From JAVVRI01 sp036654795 (lineage in GTDB: Bacteria > Bacteroidota > Bacteroidia > Bacteroidales > Tannerellaceae), in contig JAVVRI010000032.1 of the NCBI GenBank assembly GCA_036654795.1, positions 1 to 21,055 of the forward strand: DNA of 21,055 bases, given 5' to 3'. Position numbers and translations under genes: made by a program. Positions 1 to 7,601 of the stretch are shown here, in pieces; the first letter of the stretch is position 1, and each line of letters opens with the position of its first letter. Below the pieces are notes generated by a model. The model did not search any database. It worked only from the letters and a program-made list of their open reading frames with translations, and was not told where the DNA came from.

Positions 1-375
1 TTTACCCGTATGCACTTAGTGGAAAGAGTAGCTTCCGGCATTCCTCGTATGCAGGAAGCAATGAAAGAAGCTAAACTCCCTAAACCGGAATTTCATACGG
101 ATGGGATGTTTACGGTAGTGTTCAAAAGAAAATACAGCATCATGAGTGATACAGTAAATGATACAGTAAATGATACAGTAAATGATACAGTAAATGAGAA
201 GGAGCAGGAAGTTCTTAACTTACTAAGGCTGCAAGGAGGATTAAATGCTACAGAGATAGCGCAAGAGCTAGAAAAGAGCATACCAACGGTAAAGCGGTAT
301 TTAAGTGCTTTATCTAAATTAGACTTGATAGAATTTAGAGGAGCACCTAAAACGGGAGGATATTATTTGAAATAA
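1..375 (+). CDS. RecG-like/AlbA-type ATP-binding transcriptional regulator, C-terminal part (5' truncated by window edge)
   Basis: The reading frame is open to the left edge (the first codons read F-T-R before the first Met), so this is the 3' end of a longer gene. The stretch MHLVERVASGIPRM, followed by a segment ending in FTVVFKRK, matches the end of the divergent ATPase domain (HATPase_c_4) of the COG2865 family, whose members carry an N-terminal AlbA_2 domain and act as putative DNA-binding regulators. It is followed by a linker of four perfect D-T-V-N repeats. A winged-helix domain ends the protein (LNATEIAQELEKSIPTVKRY, then a wing ending GGYYLK), typical of the MarR/ArsR-like tail of this family. 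The N-terminal domains lie outside the window. Such genes are often accessory or strain-variable in Bacteroidales. The family call is from recalled motifs; its targets are unknown. Confidence 0.75.
   Translation, partial: FTRMHLVERVASGIPRMQEAMKEAKLPKPEFHTDGMFTVVFKRKYSIMSDTVNDTVNDTVNDTVNEKEQEVLNLLRLQGGLNATEIAQELEKSIPTVKRYLSALSKLDLIEFRGAPKTGGYYLK
148..195 (+). repeat. Four perfect 12-bp tandem repeats (GATACAGTAAAT) inside the regulator gene
   Basis: The 12-mer GATACAGTAAAT occurs four times without interruption, in frame, and encodes four D-T-V-N units in the linker between the ATPase and winged-helix domains. Because the unit is a multiple of three, slipped-strand changes would alter linker length without breaking the frame. 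Confidence 0.95.
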
Positions 376-525
376 CTAAATTAACCTCTATCTTTACCCT
401 CAGAAATCGTATTTCGGTTGCTGATGGGGCTATACATTGGTCGGAAGCAACTGTTTGTTACTTCTGATATGAATACGGGTCAGACTTAAATAGTACGAAC
501 TTGATCCATTTTCATCGGGAGGAAA

Positions 526-552
526 GTTATTAACGACGATGTCGTTAATAAC
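526..552. repeat. Perfect 12-bp inverted repeat with 3-nt loop
   Basis: GTTATTAACGAC and GTCGTTAATAAC flank the loop GAT, giving a perfect 12-bp stem. It lies 26 bp beyond the stop of the leftward PIG-L gene and 150 bp beyond the stop of the rightward regulator gene, so it could act as a transcript-end hairpin for either. Neither strand has a U-tract after the stem, so a classical intrinsic terminator is not supported. The rest of the 376-577 gap shows nothing convincing. Confidence 0.85.
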
Positions 553-577
553 AATCGTAAGCATCAAAATCAAGAAC

Positions 578-1465
578 TCAAAGCGGAAGCATTGGGAAGA
601 GTGCTTTGATCTCCTCTTTATTGGGGGAGCTGCCGTATTCGCATATTTCGAAGGCCTCGTAATACTTTATTTGTTCTAGCTCTTTGGGCGCGTACCATCG
701 CGAGGCTGGTTGCATCATCTCCTCCACCATATTAGTCCAGCAGAAATGGCGCGTCAGGTAGGCAGTGCGGTTTGCATCTGTTATGGGGAGTTCGTTTTCG
801 TAGCCGCCATTCCATGGTAGCCACTCGTAAACCTGCGAGGCGTGTGCGTCTATCGCTTCCAGCTTTTTGGATAAGACGGGCGTAATGTCTACCACAATAT
901 CCGGAGAGAAGGGGTTGGGTTTCTTAAAACCATCCTCCATATACAAAAAGAGGGGGGAGTTGAGCATCGGCTCACTGCCGGGTGCCATCAAGGGCACAGA
1001 AATCATATAGGCGGCATCTTGCACGATCACAGAGGCATACCGATGGTCGGGGTGATAGTCGTTCGGACGGTGGGAGATGACGATGTCTGCCTTCCAATCC
1101 CGTATCAGGCGGATCACAGCCAGACGATTTTCCAAGGTCGGCATTAGTTCCCCGTCGTGGTTGTCGAGGTTTTCATACACAACACCCAACCGTTTAGCAA
1201 CCTCCTGCATCTCTTTTTTACGGCGCACGGCCAAGGCGTCGGACGACATCCGGTGATGACCTTTGTCTCCATTGGTCAACGAAACGAACTTCACCTGATG
1301 CCCCATCTGTATAAACAATGCGGCTGTTCCGCCGGCATACATATCGCAATCGTCCGGATGAGCGCCCAATACAAGGATGCGAAGCTGTCCCGCTTTAGCA
1401 GATGCAAACGAGACAGAGAAAAGCAGTGCAGCCAACAAAAGTGCTGCCTTCATAAGTGTTTTCAT
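578..1465 (-). CDS. Secreted PIG-L (LmbE-like) family deacetylase
   Basis: This is a 295-residue member of the GlcNAc-PI de-N-acetylase/LmbE family: zinc-dependent hydrolases that remove acetyl groups from N-acetylated amino sugars. A hydrophobic signal peptide covers about residues 1-23, so the enzyme is probably periplasmic or exported. The signature GAHPDD lies at residues 34-39 and HPDH at 138-141; His36, Asp39 and His141 are the expected zinc ligands. Length and motif spacing are normal, so the gene looks intact. It starts 35 bp after the FecR-like gene on the same strand and is probably the last gene of that operon. Its position downstream of sigma/FecR suggests a role in glycan or glycoconjugate use, but the substrate cannot be read from the sequence. 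A second Met at codon 5 is a possible alternative start. Confidence 0.88.
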   Translation of the reverse strand: MKTLMKAALLLAALLFSVSFASAKAGQLRILVLGAHPDDCDMYAGGTAALFIQMGHQVKFVSLTNGDKGHHRMSSDALAVRRKKEMQEVAKRLGVVYENLDNHDGELMPTLENRLAVIRLIRDWKADIVISHRPNDYHPDHRYASVIVQDAAYMISVPLMAPGSEPMLNSPLFLYMEDGFKKPNPFSPDIVVDITPVLSKKLEAIDAHASQVYEWLPWNGGYENELPITDANRTAYLTRHFCWTNMVEEMMQPASRWYAPKELEQIKYYEAFEICEYGSSPNKEEIKALFPMLPL

Positions 1466-1500
1466 GTAACTATATTTTTTATCAGATTATAAGATCAGGC

Positions 1501-2541
1501 TTACGGCTTGGCGCTATAAATCTCTATCCGTTTCCTTTGATAACGGTTGTCCACTGCCACGGTACGTTCGAATTCCTTATAACGGATCGGTGCGGTCAGT
1601 TTGAGCAAAGCCAAAATCTCATCCAACGACTCGTTTTCGAAGGTTGCACGGTAAGGATGGTTCGCTATCTCCTTACTTTTCAGCACCAGTTCCACATTAA
1701 ACGTTTGTCCGATGCGCTTAAAGACAAATTCCAGCGGATCGTCACGAAAGACAATTGCGCCCTCTTTCCAGGCACACCATTTATATGGGTCGGTTTTAAT
1801 AATCTGACAGGCCAAGGAGACGGCGTTATAGCCAATACGCTCGCCCGGACGCAAAGAAATAGGCTGTTGCTTGCCGATAATAACATCAATCTTACCCTGT
1901 ACCATTGTGACGGCAACCATCGAATCGGGCTCATACGCCTCAACGTTAAAGGCCGTACCTGTTGCGCGTACATGCAGTTTCTGCGTATGGACGATGAATG
2001 GGCGAGAGGCGTCCGACTTCACATCGAAATAACCTTCCCCACAAAGCTTTACATCCCGCCGTCCCGCTGAAAAAGCAACCGGATACTTCAAACTGCTACC
2101 AGCATTGAGCCACACCGTCGAGCCATCAGGAAGATTCACTTTCGAACGGGTGCCATAAGGGGCAAATATCTCTTGAATGGCTGTTTGAGCCATCATAACC
2201 TTCCGCTCATTTTCTAAATACAGATAGCCGGAAAAAAGAAACAGCGGAAGCAACAACACTGCCGCCACACGCTGCCAATAGAGCATCCATGCTGACTGAT
2301 ACCAGACCGTACGGCCTGAAAGTCGGCGGGTAACAGACTTTAGGGCACGACCGGTATCAATCGTCTTCGGGTCGAACGCCGGATGGGCGGCCTGCCATAT
2401 ATTTCGAAGTTGCTGATAACGCACCTTGTTGTCAGCACTTTGCCCGACCCACTGCGTCAGTTCGTCACGCTCCTCTAATGTGGCAACGTCCGAAAGATAA
2501 CGGGCGATGAGTTCTTCTATAACTTGATCTGTGTACCTCAT
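1501..2541 (-). CDS. FecR-family anti-sigma factor
   Basis: A 346-residue inner-membrane anti-sigma/sigma-regulator of the FecR family. In Bacteroidales these bind an ECF sigma factor in the cytoplasm and receive a signal from a TonB-dependent transducer in the periplasm. The N-terminal cytoplasmic part (about 1-85) starts MRYTDQVIEELIARYLSD. One membrane span lies at about 89-108. The periplasmic FecR domain (about 125-220) contains VNLPDGSTVWLNAGS and GEGYFDV. The C-terminal DUF4974-type domain is at about 270-335 (LEFVFKRIGQTFNVELV). The start at 2541 is preferred over an in-frame Met 17 codons upstream because family members begin at this point. Length and domains are complete. It lies directly downstream of the damaged sigma gene, so its natural partner appears lost. 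No SusC-type transducer with an N-terminal signalling extension follows it. Confidence 0.88.
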   Translation of the reverse strand: MRYTDQVIEELIARYLSDVATLEERDELTQWVGQSADNKVRYQQLRNIWQAAHPAFDPKTIDTGRALKSVTRRLSGRTVWYQSAWMLYWQRVAAVLLLPLFLFSGYLYLENERKVMMAQTAIQEIFAPYGTRSKVNLPDGSTVWLNAGSSLKYPVAFSAGRRDVKLCGEGYFDVKSDASRPFIVHTQKLHVRATGTAFNVEAYEPDSMVAVTMVQGKIDVIIGKQQPISLRPGERIGYNAVSLACQIIKTDPYKWCAWKEGAIVFRDDPLEFVFKRIGQTFNVELVLKSKEIANHPYRATFENESLDEILALLKLTAPIRYKEFERTVAVDNRYQRKRIEIYSAKP

Positions 2542-2603
2542 ATTATTTCTATGTACAAATAAGACGTTTCTCTGATTAGATACCACATGCACTATAACGT
2601 TAT

Positions 2604-3031
2604 TTAAGATAACAGAAGTAGTAGCAGGCTAGGGCAGAAATCCTTCAACTGCATTCTGAGTAGTTCCAGCGCCTTGCCAATACGTACCTCTACCGTCCGT
2701 TCGGAGACGTTCAGACGTTCGGCAATTTCTTTATATTTCAAGCCCTCAAAGCGGTTCATCTCAAAAGATTCCCGATAAGAAGCAGGTAGCGTTTGAAGGG
2801 CAAGTTCCAAGTGGGTATGCAAGTCGGAGTAAAGGATATACTCCTCTGTATCCACATCCTCCAAGACACTGTTTGAGAGTGTAAAGGAGGCATGTTCGCG
2901 CATCACGTCGCGCTCTCCGGCAAAAAGCTACCGGCAAAAAGCACCATGTCCTTATAATAGGCAGTGAATAGTATTGAAAATGCCTTTTTATCACCTCGAC
3001 TCAAAGCCAAAAGCAACTCCTGTTTTTCCAT
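2604..3031 (-). pseudogene. ECF RNA polymerase sigma factor, internally deleted and frameshifted
   Basis: Two pieces of one ECF sigma factor lie in different frames. The N-terminal piece (from 3031, MEKQELLLALSRGDKKAF to LPESAT, 42 residues) is the start of region 2 and runs into TGA at 2903-2905. The C-terminal piece (2909-2604) carries REHASF, then region 4 with LQTLPASYRESFEMNRFEG, the YKEIAERLNVSERTVEVRI helix-turn-helix and a short tail. Together they give about 140 residues against the usual 185-195. About 45 residues of region 2 (core-binding and -10 recognition) are missing, so no frameshift could restore a full protein. CTTTTTGCCGG occurs twice near the junction (about 2918-2928 and 2933-2943). 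The gene precedes the intact FecR-like gene and follows the symporter gene by 70 bp. An in-frame Met at 3067 is an alternative start. A sequencing or assembly deletion is possible. Confidence 0.8.
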
Positions 3032-3101
3032 TAGTAACGAACTATATCTATGATTAATATCTCCCATGCAAACTCCAACGATCACTTTCCTCGAAAACCT
3101 T

Positions 3102-4502
3102 TCACCAGCATTCGGCCTTCTCGGTAAGCTCAGGAATGCTGTTTTTATCGTAGACCGGGCTTCTGATGCCTCTGCGCTTTTGTGACACATAATCGTTGAG
3201 TAGCAAGAAAGCCTGCCGGCTAAGCAGGGAGATGGCAATCAGGTTGCAGATCGTCATCAAAGCCATCATGATGTCGGCTAGGCCCCAAGCCAAGTCCAGG
3301 CTGGCCAAGGCACCAAACATCACCATACTGCCAACCAGCAGACGATAAACAAGCAAAACACTCTTCTTTCCGGTGATAAAGCGGATGTTCGCCTCGCCAT
3401 AGTAATAGTTACCGATAATGCTGCTAAAGGCAAACAGGAAGATAGCAACCGCCACAAAGACACCGCCCATACTTCCCACCTCGTTCGTCAAAGCTTGCTG
3501 GGTCAACTGGACGCCATTCACCGAGCCATCCAGCGGCACTCCGCTGAAAAGAATAATAAAAGCCGTGCAAGTACATATAATTAAGGTATCCGTAAAAACG
3601 CCCAATGCCTGGATAAGCCCCTGCTTCACCGGATGAGAAGTATAAGCCGTTGCCGCCGCATTTGGTGCAGAGCCCATCCCCGCCTCGTTGCTAAACAGCC
3701 CGCGCTTGATGCCTTGCATCAGTGCCGCCCCGACGCTGCCGCCAAGTGCCTGCTCCCAGCCAAAAGCACTACTGACAATCAGTTCGATCACGCCCGGCAA
3801 CTGCCGGATATTAAAGAGAACAATAGTCAGCGCCAAAAAGACATATCCCAACGCCATAACGGGCACAAGAACACTGCTCACCCGCGCAATACGCTGGATT
3901 CCACCGAAAACAATAAGCAGCGTAAGTACCGTCAGCACCACTCCCACCATCGTATGATCGAAACCAAAAGCCCCTTCCCAAGCAGCACAGATCGTGTTGC
4001 TCTGTACCGTGTTGAAAGCAAAACCAAAAGTAACAGAGATAAGAACCGCAAAAAAGACCCCCATCCAGCGTAGTCCCAACCCCTTTTCCATATAATAAGC
4101 AGGGCCGCCGACAAACGAATCCTTCCCTTTTGTCTTATATAATTGAGCCAGTGTAGACTCCACAAAGGCACTCGACGCACCGACTAAAGCAATCACCCAC
4201 ATCCAAAAGATGGCACCGGGACCGCCCACGGCAATAGCCGTAGCCACTCCCGCCAAATTGCCCGTCCCTACCCGACTGGCCAGAGAGACGGCAAAGGCCT
4301 GAAAAGAGGAAATATGCTTCTCTTTACCGGCCGTTTTACCCGCCGAATCGCACAATAGCCGAACCATCTCGCCAATCATACGAAACTGAACAAAGTGCGT
4401 CCGCAACGTAAACCAGACGGCACACCCTAACAACATAACAATAAGCACATACGACCATAAGATGTCATTCACCCCACTGATCAAACTACTGAATATTTCC
4501 AT
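3102..4502 (-). CDS. AGCS-family sodium:alanine/glycine symporter
   Basis: A polytopic inner-membrane protein of about 466 residues, of the alanine or glycine:cation symporter family, which imports small neutral amino acids with Na+. Diagnostic motifs are VGTGNLAGVATAIAVGGPGA near residue 80, GGPAYYMEKGLG, and GLFSNEAGMGSAPNAAATA in the second half. Many hydrophobic helices span the protein and the length is normal. The Met at 4502 (MEIFSSLISG) is chosen rather than a GTG seven codons earlier, because family members begin here and a perfect -7 box overlaps the GTG. The gene lies between the GH2 gene and the sigma/FecR remnant on the same strand. Nothing ties it to the glycan locus, so it is probably an independent unit. 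Confidence 0.9.
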   Translation of the reverse strand: MEIFSSLISGVNDILWSYVLIVMLLGCAVWFTLRTHFVQFRMIGEMVRLLCDSAGKTAGKEKHISSFQAFAVSLASRVGTGNLAGVATAIAVGGPGAIFWMWVIALVGASSAFVESTLAQLYKTKGKDSFVGGPAYYMEKGLGLRWMGVFFAVLISVTFGFAFNTVQSNTICAAWEGAFGFDHTMVGVVLTVLTLLIVFGGIQRIARVSSVLVPVMALGYVFLALTIVLFNIRQLPGVIELIVSSAFGWEQALGGSVGAALMQGIKRGLFSNEAGMGSAPNAAATAYTSHPVKQGLIQALGVFTDTLIICTCTAFIILFSGVPLDGSVNGVQLTQQALTNEVGSMGGVFVAVAIFLFAFSSIIGNYYYGEANIRFITGKKSVLLVYRLLVGSMVMFGALASLDLAWGLADIMMALMTICNLIAISLLSRQAFLLLNDYVSQKRRGIRSPVYDKNSIPELTEKAECW

Positions 4503-4522
4503 ACATATTGTCTCTTTTGACA

Positions 4523-4530
4523 CAAATATA
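4523..4530 (-). promoter_or_regulatory. Bacteroidales -7 element (TATATTTG) for the symporter gene
   Basis: On the minus strand this reads TATATTTG, a perfect match to the Bacteroides -7 consensus TAnnTTTG, about 20 nt before the chosen ATG. No TTTG -33 element was found at the usual distance, so support is moderate. Confidence 0.4.
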
Positions 4531-4628
4531 GAACTTTCTATCTGTTTTAATGTAACCTTTTATATATAATCATGCGTCTTGGCTACAAAAACGGACTCAC
4601 AGCAGGGCAGGGCATCCGGACGAAGTAC

Positions 4629-7433
4629 TTAATAAACGATCTGAGCCGAACTACCGACGCCTATCGTTTCGTCTGCCTTTCCTTTAAATAGCAGATTCAA
4701 CGTCTGTTCTCCTACCAATGGACCGAATGTAATGATCATATCTTCGCTTGCCACCGATTGTTTTGAAGCTATCATCACACCATTCAACCAGACTTCAACT
4801 GCACCCTTCACTTGCTTCAACAAAAACTGTCCACCCGTCTTTCGGTGCGCAATAAAAGGCGTAAATTTTGTCCGAAAGATCGTGTGTCCAGATTGCTTCT
4901 GAGTATACAATACTCCCGTCTTAATGGATTCCCAACTGTTCATATCATTGTCTGACAACTGTATATTGGGATCTGGGCGATTGACGTATTGTGGTGATAC
5001 TTTCCAACGATCTATCACGATAAAAGGATCTACTGCTTTAATGGATGGGACTGGCGATACGGAAGTCAATGGTAATTCAAGGATTGCAGCCATCACACCG
5101 TCCGCTATGGCAGTTAACCGGATCGGCTCTGTTCCTTCCGGCAAACTTTGGATGATGACCTGCGCATAACCATTGAACAAGTTTCGTTTGTTTCCCTTTT
5201 CCAATTCGTGCGAGTTGGGATTACCATTGCCTAGACCAATAATCCGGCCAGAACCCTCAATTCGAAACGTAATGGGCAGGTTGGCTGTCGGTACATGACG
5301 ACCTTTGCCATCGACCACTTCTACGGTAACAGGAAGCGCATCGCACCCATCATTCTTTAAAACCGAACGATCAGGGGTAAGGCGTACTTTTACCGGACGT
5401 CCTGTTGTTTCTATTTGATGTTTAGCATATATTTTACCTGATTTGTAAGCAATTGCTTCCAAACGTCCAGGCTTATAGGGGACATAAAACGTATTCATTT
5501 CGTATTTATCCACCTTTTCAGTTCCTATTATTTTACCGTTTAATAGTAATTTCACGCTGTCAGCGTTTGTAAGAGTCATCACCTTTATCTTTTCGCCAAT
5601 ACTATCCGTCGGCCAATTCCAATGAGGCACAATGTTCAAAATAGGACGATCGTCCACCCACTGCGCTTGATGCAAATAGTAAGCCATTTTAGGGAAGCCA
5701 CACTGATCCATAATACCAAAGAATGATCCGGCAGAAGGCCACCTGAAAGGAGTAGGCTCACCCCGATAATCGAAACCTGTCCAAACAAAACAACCTGCCA
5801 AATAAGGACGTTCAGCTACCTCTTTCCATCCACGACGATGCGTTAAGCCCCATTCAGCACTCTCCGTGTCATAGGAATCAATAATATTATTAGCCATATC
5901 CGTCTTATATTCACCACGAACCTGAAAAGCAGAAACATCTTCTGAGCTCGTCAACTTCATCGTTGGATTGTCCTTATGAAATTGGTCATAAGCCCATTGT
6001 TGATAGTTAAAGCCTACTACGTCTACTGCTTGCGACACATTGATGGGGGCAGAAAGACCTCCATTCATAGCTGCCGTGACAGGACGAGTAGCATCTAGTT
6101 GCTTTACCACACGACTCATACGCAACACCATTTCATAGCCATTCTCGCTTCCCTGCATAGGTTCTTCATTGAAAATAGACCACAGAATAATGCTAGGATG
6201 ATTACGATCGCGCTTAATCAACCACTGAAGTTGGCGTACGTGTTCCGGCGATGTATTAAATACTCGATTCTCGTCCATTACCAGAATACCTATACTATCG
6301 CAAGCATCCAAAAACTCTTTGGAAGGCGGGTTATGCGCACAACGGTAGCCATTTACTCCCATTTCCTTTAATTTCAACAGACGAAACCTCCAGAGTGCAT
6401 CAGGCACAGCAACACCTACACCAGCATGATCCTGATGATTACAGACCCCTTTTATCTTCAGATGTTTGTTATTTAGATAGAATCCTGTATTCTCATCGAA
6501 ACGGGTTGTTCGGAAACCACAGCGAGTACTTACCTCATCCATTAGCACCCCCTTTTGCTTCAATTGAGTTTGTACGGTATATAAAGTAGGATGGTCTACA
6601 TCCCAAATAGCCGGATCCTGAACCGACAACTCAGCCGTCAGCATAGTGTCAAGAAGGAATGGAACAGACACTTGCTTTGTTGTACTCGCTACCAACCGGT
6701 GATTGGCATCAAGCAAAGTTATCAATACTTCAACCTCTTCTGTTTCTTTCCCTGAATTATAAAGAGATAGTTCAACAGGAACAGACCAATTGTTTGCTTC
6801 AAGCTTTACGGGATGAGCAAAAACGCCGTCCGTTTTGATATGGATAGGCGAACGCTTCACCAGCCAAACATGACGATAGATACCCGCGCCTTCATACCAC
6901 CATCCCTCCTGTGCATCGGCATCCACACGCACAGCAATAGTGTTTGCCTGACCATCATAGGTGACATAAGGAGTAATATCAATATAAGAAGAGGTGTACC
7001 CGCACCAGTTACGATGTAACAAAGTACCATTAACCCAGACGGTAGAATAGGTAGCGATACCGTCCAATTGCAACTCAAAATGTTTCCCTTTATCAGCTGA
7101 TGACACTTCAAATTTACGTCGATACCAACCCAACCCACGATTTCGATACCCTTGGGAAAGATTAGCTTCTGGATTAAAGCCTTGCTCAACAGCCCAATCA
7201 TGCGGCACATCGACCAAACGCCAGTCACTATCATCATAGTTTGGAGCCGCGGCACCCCAAGCTTTGCTGGCTTTTGCATTACTATACGAAGCCGAATGTC
7301 CTTTAATCACAGGAAAAGGAATATCTCCTTGATGAAAGCGCCAACCTCTATCCAACGACAGGACCTCCCGTTGCTGGGCAAAAGTAAGGGTAGAAACAAA
7401 TATAAACAGAAACAAAGGTGTTATATATTTCAT
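4629..7433 (-). CDS. Secreted glycoside hydrolase family 2 enzyme (beta-galactosidase type)
   Basis: A 934-residue GH2 enzyme with a signal peptide (about 1-19, ending TFAQ). Domain order: N-terminal jelly-roll sugar-binding domain (about 25-195; DRGWRFHQGD, VDVPHDWA, LGWYRRKF), Ig-like domain (about 200-310), TIM barrel (about 312-600), then DUF4982-like and Ig-like domains (about 610-780). A C-terminal beta-rich segment (about 790-934) resembles another galactose-binding-like fold. In the barrel, WSIFNEE places the acid/base at Glu423, and LTSSEDVSAF gives Glu498 as likely nucleophile, so the enzyme should be active. Bacteroidales GH2 proteins of this layout are usually exo-acting beta-galactosidases, but beta-glucuronidase or another beta-glycosidase activity is possible. 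It is the last gene of the susC-susD operon, 168 bp after susD across a hairpin. It is expected to work in the periplasm on oligosaccharides imported by SusCD. Confidence 0.92.
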   Translation of the reverse strand: MKYITPLFLFIFVSTLTFAQQREVLSLDRGWRFHQGDIPFPVIKGHSASYSNAKASKAWGAAAPNYDDSDWRLVDVPHDWAVEQGFNPEANLSQGYRNRGLGWYRRKFEVSSADKGKHFELQLDGIATYSTVWVNGTLLHRNWCGYTSSYIDITPYVTYDGQANTIAVRVDADAQEGWWYEGAGIYRHVWLVKRSPIHIKTDGVFAHPVKLEANNWSVPVELSLYNSGKETEEVEVLITLLDANHRLVASTTKQVSVPFLLDTMLTAELSVQDPAIWDVDHPTLYTVQTQLKQKGVLMDEVSTRCGFRTTRFDENTGFYLNNKHLKIKGVCNHQDHAGVGVAVPDALWRFRLLKLKEMGVNGYRCAHNPPSKEFLDACDSIGILVMDENRVFNTSPEHVRQLQWLIKRDRNHPSIILWSIFNEEPMQGSENGYEMVLRMSRVVKQLDATRPVTAAMNGGLSAPINVSQAVDVVGFNYQQWAYDQFHKDNPTMKLTSSEDVSAFQVRGEYKTDMANNIIDSYDTESAEWGLTHRRGWKEVAERPYLAGCFVWTGFDYRGEPTPFRWPSAGSFFGIMDQCGFPKMAYYLHQAQWVDDRPILNIVPHWNWPTDSIGEKIKVMTLTNADSVKLLLNGKIIGTEKVDKYEMNTFYVPYKPGRLEAIAYKSGKIYAKHQIETTGRPVKVRLTPDRSVLKNDGCDALPVTVEVVDGKGRHVPTANLPITFRIEGSGRIIGLGNGNPNSHELEKGNKRNLFNGYAQVIIQSLPEGTEPIRLTAIADGVMAAILELPLTSVSPVPSIKAVDPFIVIDRWKVSPQYVNRPDPNIQLSDNDMNSWESIKTGVLYTQKQSGHTIFRTKFTPFIAHRKTGGQFLLKQVKGAVEVWLNGVMIASKQSVASEDMIITFGPLVGEQTLNLLFKGKADETIGVGSSAQIVY

Positions 7434-7461
7434 TATTAAAAAGTATTAATCGTTTATATAA

Positions 7462-7495
7462 AAAGACTGCCACGAATTACTCCGCAGCAGTCTTT
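7462..7495 (-). terminator. Hairpin with U-tract between susD and the GH2 gene (terminator or attenuator)
   Basis: AAAGACTGC (7462-7470) and GCAGTCTTT (7487-7495) form a 9-bp stem with a 16-nt loop. On the minus strand the stem is followed by TTTTTATATAAA, the pattern of an intrinsic terminator. It sits 107 bp after the susD stop and 29 bp before the GH2 start, so it would lower or stop read-through into the GH2 gene. No clear separate GH2 promoter was found in the remaining bases. Confidence 0.6.
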
Positions 7496-7601
7496 ATCGC
7501 CATCAGTAATGTGAAACAGACTCAATATTTAGATCTTTTATTAGACATGAACTGAATCATTTATCTATATAGAATCAAAACACGTTCCCGTTTTAGAATG
7601 A

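Noticed and set aside
408..489. A short plus-strand frame (about 30 residues, including MGLYIGRKQLF) after the regulator
   Set aside because: It is too short, has no ribosome-binding signal and no recognisable family, so it is not reported as a gene.
1456..2070. A 204-residue plus-strand frame opposite the FecR gene
   Set aside because: It overlaps the well-supported FecR coding region, lacks domain motifs and has an unnatural composition for a protein.
2903..3031. Programmed frameshifting at CTTTTTG to make a full sigma factor
   Set aside because: A -1 shift there would join the two frames, but the product would still lack about 45 residues of region 2, and the heptamer is not a good slippery site.
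3102..4502. The amino-acid symporter as part of the glycan locus
   Set aside because: It has its own -7 box, the AGCS family moves alanine/glycine and not sugars, and the GH2 gene reads as the natural end of the susC operon.
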